Origin: Brachycybe producta
Lineage: Eukaryota; Arthropoda; Diplopoda; Playtdesmida; Andrognathidae
NCBI GenBank assembly: GCA_036925085.1
Contig: JAUPFP010000010.1
Location: 679,501-743,500 of the forward strand
Length of the DNA: 64,000 nucleotides
Reading direction: 5' to 3'
Made by a program: the position numbers and the translations under genes. This document shows, one piece after another, positions 39,958 to 50,091 of the stretch. Position 1 is the stretch's first letter, and the number at the start of each line of letters is the position of its first letter. The notes under the pieces are model-generated. The model was not told the origin of the DNA and did not search any database. It saw only the letters and a list, made by a program, of their open reading frames with translations.

Positions 39958-39970
39958 GCGCCTCTAGTGG
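39958..39970 (+). promoter_or_regulatory. CTCF-like motif upstream of ETFA
   Basis: GCGCCTCTAGTGG matches the core of the animal CTCF motif and lies 156 bp upstream of the ETFA start codon. Candidate only. Confidence 0.3.
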
Positions 39971-40093
39971 TGTAACGTAAAAACGATGTCATGTTCCGCT
40001 CTTTACTATGGAAAGAAACACAAAATTATTTTTAAAAAAATAACCGTAGAAATCTAAGAAATTACAAATAGAAAAAATATCAAAAAACATAAT

Positions 40094-40778
40094 AACTGAA
40101 AGGAAATTTCTGCGCACCTTCTAGTTTTTAAATAAAAAAAATTAAAAACCGAGCACCTTTCTACGAAATGAAACACAAAATATTTTAGAAAAACTAGCTT
40201 TGTAGAAAATCAATGGAATTTGAAATAAAACTAAATACCATTTCGGCAAACATATCCCCTATAAAAGAAAACTCCCGAGTACCTTCTCGTTTTTAAATAA
40301 TAAATTAAAAACTGAACACCTCAACAACACCCTATATACACTTGAATTGAAACGATCAAAACACAAAACAATTTGTAAAAACTAAACAGCTCTGTAGAAA
40401 ACAAATTTTAATCTAAATTATTTACAAATATAACCCTTATAAGAAATTCACTAGTTTTCAACAATAGTTAGATTAGACTATAAAATGTTAGTTGTAATCA
40501 AAAGTAACAGCTAAAGATGAAAAGAACTAAAAATCAACTGATAAACTTTGCCTTAGATATAAACTAATTAGTACCACATGTTAATTTCATTTAAGTTCTA
40601 TATTTTGTTTTTAATTTAGTAAATATAATATTAATTTAAAAAAAAAATAATTAAATAATTACATCACAGACGAATATAAATAGTTTCTCGCAATAAGTTA
40701 TTGATTACAGAATATATTAACGATATTTTGGGTGTTAGCGATGGACGTATATATAGTTTTGTATTATTCTCGTATGGT
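40094..40778. other. AT-rich SELENON 3' flank up to ETFA
   Basis: Very AT-rich, with recurring TTTTAAATAA-like and AAACACAAAA motifs. No gene seen. Confidence 0.5.
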
Positions 40779-40826
40779 ATCCGACAACGTCCGCCGATCG
40801 AAATCGCTTTGGAACGTAGTCATCAT
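40779..40826 (-). promoter_or_regulatory. SECIS element in SELENON 3'UTR
   Basis: On the coding strand: ATGA, a 12-nt arm TGACTACGTTCC, an apical loop starting AAA, a return arm GGACGTTGTC and a GGAT closing the non-Watson-Crick quartet. The arms give ten pairs with one T-T mismatch, and the AA is at the expected 12-nt distance. CTCG/CGAG form helix I below. It lies about 105 nt after the TAA stop. Confidence 0.85.
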
Positions 40827-40932
40827 AATTCGAGCGAACAAAACAAAAACAAATACATCATCATGAGAGGATTAAAAAATATATATCTGAAATATACGTA
40901 TTTGAATTGTAGAACACATTAGAATCATTTAA

Positions 40933-43900
40933 TTAATAAGCGTGAGTTTCGAGATAAAGTTTGGATTTCTTCAATCCCTCTTTTAGGAACATTGTGTATC
41001 TTCTCTCCATCGGATCGTCGTACCTAAGACAAGAATTCACTGCATTAATATTGGCTTTGAACGTTATAATGTGTAATATCATCGGTTAATAATACTGTTC
41101 GAAGATGGATCCATCTTCCGAAATCATTCCCAAGATGTCGTTCGCATTGATGTGGTGAATGACGGTGCCGTTAGCTAAGAGAATCATAGAGACTACGGGG
41201 AAAGTATACGTATCGAGTGACATCGAAACGAGTCGCCGCAATTCTTCGTCGGCACTTACATCCTTCGCGATTAACTGGTTACGAAATTATCCAGAGGAGT
41301 GTCCGTCAAAAACGTTTATATAATAAATGCAATTTAATAAGTACCTGTAATTGACTGACAAGAGACCAAGAGCTGACAAAAAAGTTTTTTAAAAGCTGTT
41401 GGATGGGCGGACTTGTTAGAACGCCATCGCGTAAAGTCCGCCCCGATCCTCAGCACGATTGGTCGTCCAATGCACCCCAAAGTACAACGCTGTGAATCAA
41501 CTTCTCTTCTAGTGCGGCAATTTTAAACACTTTCTCGAAAGGATAATATTCCACCTGAAAGAAAACAATCAAACAGAGAGATATGATAAGTCGATAACTG
41601 CAGTCGAGTGAACCGGCCCGTTGTATTTTACTTTTTTGAACGGATACATCATAACGTCTAATCTTCGAAATGCTGCTTCTACGCCAATATCTTCGTCCCA
41701 AACGATTTCACTTAGATCGAATTCCGATGGAACGTTTGCACTCAAAGACATCAGTGGAACAAAACCGATGTCCACTTCCATGTTATCCATTGTACCTTTC
41801 ACGCCCGGTCCGTTCATCCATTCCATGTCTGAAAAACAGATCGAGCTCATTTTTTATCGAGTGGCCTCTCATGTGTGTGTGTGTGCGCGAGATATAAACG
41901 TTGTATACCAACGTTAAGAAGACCTTCCGATGTGGCCGGAACGTGCATTTCAAAATGCAACAGCCGTGAACCATTCCTAGTTATGATCAACTGTCCTTTG
42001 AACTGAGCAGGTGTAAACCAGAACGGAAAGTTCGGAGATTCGTTCAACTGGAACTCCACGTGAGAGCTGAGAGACAATAAGTAAGAATAAAATTTCCAAT
42101 TGCTGCTTGACGCCACGGATGGAATGTTAAGTGAAATTTGACGTTTATAAAAACAAGGTTGTGATTCGATCAATGAAACTGTTTTCAAACTTTGTTTTGA
42201 GCAATAATTGAAGTTGCAATCGCTTCTTGAATGTGGTGATCAGGTATTAATGAATTTTAATTGCAAAATTTAAAGGAGTTTTTAATTTTACATCCTTTTG
42301 AATTACGCTAATTTGATTGACCCCTGTTAAACACCCCTGACCTCAAACAGGTCTATTTTCTAAACAACCTTTCTGTTCTTCAGAAACATATCTTTCAAAT
42401 TGTGTGCATATGCTTTAATACGTCCTTTCGGGCAAGCAGCAAAACTGATTCACGTATTTTATGGCACGTGCAAAAACCAGGAATATGCGTAAGATACATA
42501 TGGATCTCTATAGACTAACCGAAAGACAACGTGTAAGAGATGTTTATTTTGAGCTCTGAGAATGGCCAGAGTTCCCTGTGGTGAAAATCGGGTGTAGATG
42601 AACGGACGTGGATGAAACATGGAGAAGAGTTCGTGTACGATCCTCTCTTCCGGATGAACGGCAGGTGGATAGTGTCGTCCACTTGACAATGGGATCGAAA
42701 GTGGATCGAGAGTTGACTTGACGACGTACCACGGTTCACCTTCACGGTATGCCGTCGACACTCTGTCTCTTCTTCTTTCGGTGTTTTCCAGTACAGGCAA
42801 GAAAAACGATCGGAACTCTTTTACTCGAAACGTCCTCTTCTCTCTGTTCGGTTTTGTCCACTTTAGAAGACCATTCAGCACTTCCTAATAAAACGAAACC
42901 CTTCTAGTGAAGTTTTCTTTTTCATCAAAAAACCAATGAAAAATTTCCTTGAAGTAACTTTTAATTAGAAGCACAAAAATGATAAGTAAATAATTTTCAT
43001 GATGACATCTTTAGAAATTAACTTTTTATGGTACTTTTCAAAAAGGTGGAATTTTATGTTAAAGGGCGGAGGAAAAGAAATTCTAATGCTGGGCACAATT
43101 GCCTGTGAATTTCGCTCCCGTCATTTATGACGGGTTACTCCACTAGTTATATATAATGTATATTTGACGAAAAACAAAAACCTGGATATGGATAATTTTC
43201 AAACTAATATAAAATGACTATTTTTAAGAGATATTGTCATAAAAAGTACTCACACCATAACCTTTTACCATTCTAGTTTTAAAAACAATTTGAATTTTAT
43301 CGTTAATCTTCTTCCTAAAAAAAGATTAACTTGATGTTTTTGAGTTCAAAAACATTCGAAAGCTACCTTAATAAAATACCGTCTTTTGTGTTATAAAGAG
43401 TTTATTTTTAAAGATATCATCGTAAAAATCATTTTTGCAATTTCGTTTATTTTTATAGTATCAGAAAGAAATCTTAAAATCCTTTAATAAATTGTTAAAT
43501 ATTCTCATATTCCCAAAATATATTAATTATGTCTAGTGACAGCTTAAGGTACGAGTTAGCCGGGCTGTAGCCGAAGGCCCCGTAGTTTTAAAGGGCCCCC
43601 CGTCTCTTAACTTTAAAAAAAAAATGAAACATTCGAAACCAAAATGTTTTTTGGAAATTTATAACCCACCACTTCTGAATCAGAAGTGGAGGACATGTGT
43701 TATGAAGTAGATGGCTAATGTTTAAATCAATTAAACGTAAGTTTTGTGGGTGAACCTGTGGGGCCTCCATTCTTCACTTAGCACAGATCCTCGATAATTC
43801 TTAAGACAGCACCGATTGTCTCGATAACAGACTTTGATGTCTCGTTTACCAATGAACGATCCGATTCGTTAAGATTCGTCTTCTTTAACGACGTTAGACG

Positions 43901-44297
43901 TAACGGTATGAACTTGCAAACGACGTCAACCGAGCCCGCATCGACTCCAACTTCGGCCTCCTCCTCGTCTTCATATTCTTCTTTTTCCTGCGAATTAAAA
44001 TATAACACAATCATTAATTATAAGACAATTAAATCTCTCTCTTGGTAGACAGACATAATTAATGTCCTTCAGACTGCTGATTCTTGTTAATAGATCAGCA
44101 ATTGGGATAAATTCTTTTGAATTAATGAAACCATCATCGTCTCTGTCGTATTGTCGAAACAACCGAACCGACTCAACCGAAACGCTTTCTCCCCACTCAT
44201 CCCTCTTCTCTCCTTGTTTTCCTTCATTGTAGAAAGCATAGTAAGAAATACCGATCAAGATTGCTGAAAACAAAACAAGTGCCTGAAATCGATACAT
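40933..44297 (-). CDS. SELENON: selenoprotein N with in-frame Sec codon, complete
   Basis: Eight exons: 44055-44297, 43850-43987, 42520-42884, 41909-42066, 41632-41828, 41345-41554, 41096-41274 and 40933-41023. The product is 526 residues, counting TGA at 41450-41452 as selenocysteine in [17 protein letters not shown], the family's redox centre. Selenoprotein N is an ER membrane protein linked to calcium handling and muscle redox. Visible are a single N-terminal signal anchor ([17 protein letters not shown]), one EF-hand ([13 protein letters not shown]), [56 protein letters not shown] and a C-terminus near [13 protein letters not shown]. Homology continues past TGA for over 110 codons. The exon 1 donor (TAT|GTCTGT, or a GA donor at AAG|GACATT) is uncertain. 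Confidence 0.95.
41401..41449 (-). promoter_or_regulatory. SRE-like stem-loop directly after the Sec TGA
   Basis: On the coding strand the base directly after TGA opens a stem. GGAT pairs with ATCC, then after a two-base bulge GGGCGGACTT pairs perfectly with AAGTCCGCCC. Inside, ACGC pairs with GCGT around a GATG loop. Vertebrate SELENON carries a selenocysteine codon redefinition element at the same place that raises UGA readthrough. Confidence 0.85.
43000..43560. repeat. R1 fragments with an embedded family A MITE arm in SELENON intron
   Basis: R1 pieces (CATTCTAGTTTTAAAAAC, GTTATAAAGAGTTTATTTT, TATCATCGTAAAAATC) flank the family A arm at 43061-43150. It sits in the intron between exons 43850-43987 and 42520-42884. 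Confidence 0.65.
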
Positions 44298-44496
44298 TTC
44301 CCGTAAGATTTCACATGTTTTCAACACTGAAATTGAACGCGAATTCTTTTAAAACGACCTCCAGAAACTTCAGCCACCTCCGGCCATTTAATTCCATGCT
44401 GCCATCTACTGACAACAATTATCAAATGGAGGCAGCTTCGACAAAAAAAAGCCGCCAAACTTAAAAAAACGACAAAACCTGTACAAGTAATATAGT

Positions 44497-44729
44497 TGCC
44501 TCGCCATAAGAGGAAGCGTGTGACGTCAGATGGGCTAACGAAATATTTACGTTTATGTCCTTTTGTCTAATAAAAAGGGCTATAACAAAATATTGCAAGA
44601 ACCTTTTTGATTAAACTGTTAAAAACGTTTGCCAAAATCTAATTTCTATCAGACTAAATGACACAATTTTTAATTTTTTGTCAACCCCTCTGACGCCACA
44701 AGCTCCATCTTAAGGCGAGGCAGCATAAA
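44497..44729. repeat. MITE-like element with TGACGTCA (family B)
   Basis: It begins AGTTGCCTCGCCATAAG and ends CTTAAGGCGAGGCAGC, an inverted CGCC/GGCG terminal pair, and carries TGACGTCA at 44521-44528. TGTCAACCC and TGACGCCACAAGC are shared with 30694-30943. It lies just upstream of SELENON. Confidence 0.7.
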
Positions 44730-45154
44730 GAACAACTTTTTTTAGGGGGGGGGAAGGGAATACAATCTCTTACAGGGTATATACTTACAGGTAGCTCAAC
44801 TCCAAGTTAGACAACCACGTCAATGAGCGAGCTTTAATTGTATACTCTCTCTACAAGGCTTAGCTATGACTCAGACCGTTTGATTACAAAAAGCATAATT
44901 CTTTTTGCATTATTAAAAAGGGAACCTTAAAAGTTGAAAATTTTCCAAATCCGTGCACAGTGTTCCATGAATTTAATCTAAGAAGTTTAGTTCTAAGTAG
45001 AGAAGGCGCCATCTATTAGTTACATTCAGCTATACGCCACAGATTGCTCCATATATAATATTTTGCACACACACGCACACCAAAATCCCCCCTTTCTTCA
45101 TTGAAATTAATTTTATTTACGAATAAAGTAACAATTCAAAACAACAAGGCAAAA

Positions 45155-47964
45155 TTAAACGCATTCGTAAACGCTCAATTCAGCCAGGTCCGGATCGTGC
45201 ATGGCCTCGAATTCGGCTCCTTCCGAAGGACGAACCGGTTTCACCCATGTGGCCAATTCAACAGCAGGCTGAGAAGACAAAAAACACATATGTAGCCAAA
45301 CTAAAACTGGCATCGCTTCGTATATCTTAAATCACCTCTACGGACTGAAGAGATTTCTCGAGACTCGGCGTGGTGACTAATTTCACACCCGAACGATTCA
45401 CATTCTCTCTGATGCTCGTCCAAAACTGAGAATGTTCCTCTCGAGGCAGAAAGAAATCGGTGACACTGTGGATTATGACAACGTCGGCCTGTTTCAGTAA
45501 ATCACCTTGTTGCCTTACGTCACCGCACACGACCTTTATATTGTGTAAACGTAAATAAAACCACAAGACTTCCAATTAATTTGCGTAAAAAAACAAAAGA
45601 CGAAATTTAAAAAAATCACTTGAATTCTGTCGTCGAGACCGTGCTTTTTAACAACTGTCTTCTGCACTTCATCCAACTGAGGATTCATTTCGATGCCAAT
45701 GATCTTAGATGCACCACTATATACATACGCCTTAAAAACGAATAAAAGAAATGTACTAATCGAGTGTACACATTTGAGCAAGAAATAATAATTAATAAAA
45801 GAGGCACACAACTTATCGAGAATTAATATCTGTATACAATTTAAAATGCACACACTTATTATGAGCAATAAAAAAGCCGACATTAAAGGTGGTTTTTAAG
45901 TGTAAGCACACGCCTCTCAAACTCTTACTTATTCTGCGTTTTAGATGCAAAATTAAGAGAAACTTCCATGTGTTTTAAATAACCGGCGCCAGAAGATGTA
46001 GACAAATCCATTAAAATTATTTTAATGTTGATATCTTTGAAAATAAGCTTTTTATGTGAGTTTGAAATGATACAACTCTAACGAAGACGATATTTTTTTT
46101 TTAATTTTTGTCTATAAAAAGTATATTTTGATAGATATCGACATGAAAACACCCTACAGTGATTGAGCTACTCTTCTAGTTTCCAAAACAATTCAAGTTT
46201 CTCTTTGTTTTGCTCCTGAAAGACAGCATAATCAGATTTCGAAAATCAGCTGTTCACTATATAACCATCTGAAACATTTTATAATTTACAAATTATATTG
46301 TTAAAACTATTGTAACATATAGTTTTCCATTGATTAATTTTCTAAACCAGTTTCATGTCACATATTTTTTAATTATTAAAAGTTACAAATTTCAAATTAA
46401 AATTACATAACATGACCAAAAGGAGCACAAAAGAAAGCACTGGGGGTGAGGGAGCCCTTGCCAAACAGTTGGGACAAGGACCTTATATTGTGTTACCATT
46501 GTTAAGACTCTGCTTATACGTAACAACTATTAACTCTTCAACAAATCGTAATGAAAGCAACGACAATTCGTGTCGATATACTACTACTTACTCCATACAA
46601 AACCGTTCCAAGCCTCGATCCAATATCCACGACCGTCTTCCCTTGAAGATCCGGTAGAAGTGACAAGAAAATAAATTGCAATCTTCTCTTGGACATTGAG
46701 TGTGAAATGAAAGCTAGAATTTTAAATTAAAGATTAATCTTGACCGATCATCCATCATTTATGTAATTGTGATGATAATTCTACTCACTTAGAGGCTGTA
46801 CATTACGAGAGCCACAGTCCTTACAGTAGTTCCTCTGAATCTTTCCTTCGTCACACAATTGATCCAGTTCCCAGTCGTCGTAAAGAAACGCATCGATCTG
46901 AACCGTGTGTTCAGGTTTACAGTCAGCATGCTGAAAAAAATAATGTATTTGTATATCACTATCAGCAGCAATTTGCAGTTTTATAATAAACAACAAATGA
47001 GACACCGACTTCGCCAACGGTTGGAAAGTAGATCTTTTCACTTTCCACTACTCCATTCAGCGGAAGAGCTTCTCGAAGATCTGCAATTATTTCGGACAGT
47101 TTCTGTTCAGCAGCCTGAAGTTTTCCCGCTAAAGAATCTTCAAAAAAAAAAAATCTACAATTAAGTTTTAATCCTTTGTTATTATAGACCTGATTTTAGA
47201 ACTCTGGTTTACTTCGAAAGTGTTAGAAACTAGAACGTGTAGAGACTGTAGTACTTCATTTTGATATCTTTTTAAAATAAAATTTTTATAATCTTGTCTG
47301 CTTAAAGTTCGATCATTTTATAACCGACAAAAAGCTTATTTTAAAAGATAGGCACATGAAAATACCCGTAACTTCCGTACGGGATTGAGCTACCCTTCCA
47401 GGGGCGGATTTACCAATAGGCAGAGTAGGCAGCTGCCTAGGGCGGCAAATTTTTGGGGGCGGCAAATTGCAAAATTTTTTTTTGGGAAATTCGTTTTGGA
47501 TACAACCATTGTTAAAAGCATACAAAAGTAACTTTATTACTTTAAGAAAGTATAGGTTATGTGTTTTCAGTTGCTGCCTAGGGGCGGCAAAATGGTAAAT
47601 CCGCCACTGTACCCTTCTAGTTTCTAAAAACACTTTCAAGTTTCGTTTAATTTTGCTCCAAAAAAGGCAGCGTAACCAGAGTTCGCGAAGCGTTTTCCAC
47701 TTTAAAAAGTTGAATTCAACCAAAAATATTCCTAGAGCCTGAAATAGAAATTATGACTCATAACAAATGACAATAGAAACAAGTTATTTTTAGAAAAATA
47801 AATGCAGATTAATTAAGATAAGTTATTCTTTTCGATAATTTACCCAAAGGTGGTTGACTAGTGGACTCAAAAATCCATCTCATAAAAGATGCCTTTTGTT
47901 CATTCTGAAGAGAATCAAAGATGAGTTGGAAAGCAGTTTGAGCCTTCTGGAGTGTTGAATCCAT
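45155..47964 (-). CDS. zinc-ribbon plus class I SAM methyltransferase-like protein
   Basis: Seven exons: 47844-47964, about 47004-47137, 46789-46930, 46592-46713, 45620-45730, 45336-45533 and 45155-45268. The product is about 313 residues. Order: helical N-terminus (MDSTLQKAQTAFQLIFDSLQ); HADC...CDEGKIQRNYCKDCGS, a probable Cys zinc ribbon; FISHSMS; then a Rossmann methyltransferase core with motif I VVDIGSRLGTVLYG, an acidic motif II end (KIIGIEMNPQ), VVCGDVRQQ and the hydrophobic strand ADVVIIHSVTDFF. The substrate is unknown and I cannot name the family. The tail is VKPVRPSEGAEFEAMHDPDL. The second exon's 3' end has several frame-compatible donors (GGT|GTCTCA, GAA|GTCGGT, or a GA donor at GGC|GAAGTC), so that edge may be off by a few residues. 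Confidence 0.78.
45905..46270. repeat. R1 palindromic repeat, full unit
   Basis: It reads from TCTCAAACTCTTACTTATTC through the TTTTAAAT/ATTAAAAT centre to CTCCTGAAAGACAGCATAAT, with the hairpin arms ATAAGCTTTTTATG and CTATAAAAAGTATATT. It lies in an intron of the methyltransferase-like gene. Confidence 0.8.
47399..47609. mobile_element. hAT-type MITE with perfect 8-bp target duplication
   Basis: The termini are CAGGGGCGGATTTACCA and its near complement TGGTAAATCCGCCACTG. Duplicated TACCCTTC stands at 47391-47398 and 47610-47617. The sub-terminal GCAGCTGCCTAGGGCGGCAA and TTGCTGCCTAGGGGCGGCAA are also inverted. 211 bp, non-coding, inserted inside an R1 copy within an intron of the methyltransferase-like gene. 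Confidence 0.95.
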
Positions 47965-50091
47965 CTTCTTCTTCTTTTTTGCACTGAGGAGACAGTTAAG
48001 AAAATGAAGTTTTTTAAGAGAGGAGAAATATCTTTGGATAAGTTGCTATAAATGGAAAAAAGTATGAGTAAGACTTAAAAAACAAAAACCACAACTGCAG
48101 CAATATATTTAGACTCACTTGTAGCCAATGAACTAGACTTCACAAAAACAAGATTCCTTGGAGTTATGCCCAATAGTAACTTCTACATTCTACAAAACAC
48201 ATGATAAAAAATGACAATTGACATGTGTGAAATATTTTTGCAATAAAATGCCATTATTTATTTTACTATACAAAATCGCTTTAGCAAACCGACCTAACTT
48301 AATATATTGGTTTATGAATAGCTTATTTTTGAACTCTTTCTTGATTATGCTGTCTTTCAGGAACATTTTAAAAGGAAACTAGTGTTTTAGACACTAGAAT
48401 AGTAGCTCAAGTATTTTCATGTTGACATATTTCAAAATAAACTTTTTAAAGCTTACCTTGAAAGATATCAACATTAAAAGGTACCCTTCTAGTTTTCTGA
48501 AACACTTTCAAGTTTCTTTTAATTTTGCTTCTAAAAGACAATAACCAATGTTCCTTCCTTAAGAAGAATTCTTGTTGCTCAACATACCTTCTTTTCATGT
48601 TGAATATGAATAATTAATCTGCCAGCAACTCAAACGCCCTATGGCAGAGGGCCAATTTACTTCAAAAGCAGCACAAGAAATGCATCAACAAAGTAACCTG
48701 ATAAAATAACCATCCAGGCCATAGCCAGGAATGGAACTCACCACGTCTCACTGCTAACCTAGAGCCATTACAATTAACCGCAGTTGCAATTTCTACTGTT
48801 GTTGCAAAAAAAAAAAAAAGATGTTTTAATACCTTAATTATCATCGCTTTTGTATTCGAAACAACATTGTGCGTTTATTCGTAATAATAATAATATCTCA
48901 ATGAATTACTTTTACAATTCACAATTGAGATTTGAGTATATAAGCTAAAAATAGGAAACAGTTTTCCTTTCTTAAAGGAAAGGCACATATACAAACAATT
49001 TTCTTTACAGGCACTGGCTGAAAGTATAGAATAACAGCAAAGGCAAAAACAAACAATTAAAAGACGTAAGAGACAGTAGACAATTAGCCCACTTGTGTTG
49101 AATTCGCTGTATACATTTGTAAAAACCTCCATCTTGTATTGCCGTAAACGTAGCTCGAAGCAAGAAATAAATAAATAGGAAACTTTTTTTTCGAAGTAAA
49201 AGTGATGCCAAAAGACAAACTGCGGAATTAAGCAGAATGAAAATCACAATAAAAATGGAATCTCAAGTCAAATTGCTCTCTTACGGAGCCCAATTAAATA
49301 GGCCTTTTCTACAGTATACATAAATAATTATATGGCACAAATGAGTTCAAAGCAGATTATAAACGATTAAAAGGGGGCGAAATTGCAATTGGCACAACAA
49401 CTACGACTCCTTTTTTCTTAACATTCGTTCCCCCCCTCTTTTCCTTTGCCGAATATAAACTATACATAAAATATAGGATTGCAAAAGAAACAAACTTGTT
49501 AGTTTTTTTGGACGGAAGATCGATCTCTATAAATTTAAGTTTGACAATGTATTGCTAACAAATTTGTATTAAAAACAAGATTGCCAATTTTGATTTCAGC
49601 GTGATGATCGTGGTTGTGGCGACGACACACACGTAAAATCACTTCTTCAACCTAGAGCGAAAAACAAACAAAAAAACACAAACATTTTCGTTGTAACCTT
49701 CGGTTGGAAGAAGTGATCGCCACGTAAAATGTCGAAAAATATGTGCTACAAAATTTTAACAAAACATATGCTCAAGTGTCTATTACGGCGTTCAATAACG
49801 ACCGAATTTTAGTGGTCGTGAAAGAATGCAAAAAAAAAAAACCGTGTTCGCCATGTGGCTCAAAACCAACTACTCGAGTGTACTGTCAGCAGTTGTGGAG
49901 TGATCCTAGTCTATTTGAATTTACTGCGAAACGCACGCCGTCCACTTTTTGCAGTCCACCTCGACTACTCAAATTCGCTCGTTTGTGAACGCTCTACTGA
50001 AATCTACTGAAACTGAAATCTACAAACACACACATTTCCCTCTCATATCACAGAATATGTACATATTAATCATATGAAATGACTTTGTCCT
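47965..50091. other. interval between methyltransferase-like and TOGARAM-like genes
   Basis: It holds an R1 copy at about 48330-48560, a degraded tRNA-like (possible SINE) stretch near 48700-48780 and low-complexity DNA. No coding exon was seen. The TOGARAM 3'UTR must end here. Confidence 0.5.

Noticed and set aside
41450-41452. TGA as the true end of the SELENON frame or a pseudogene stop
   Set aside because: Homology, open frame and normal splicing continue for over 110 codons, and stem-loop and SECIS elements are present.
42459-42519. Extension of the large SELENON exon beyond 42520
   Set aside because: The conserved HVVFR|SHVEFQL junction fixes the donor at CG|GTTAGT, and the extension loses homology.
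49743-49988. Plus-strand 81-residue frame with Cys residues
   Set aside because: No family resemblance and no conserved spacing. Likely a chance frame in repeat-like DNA.
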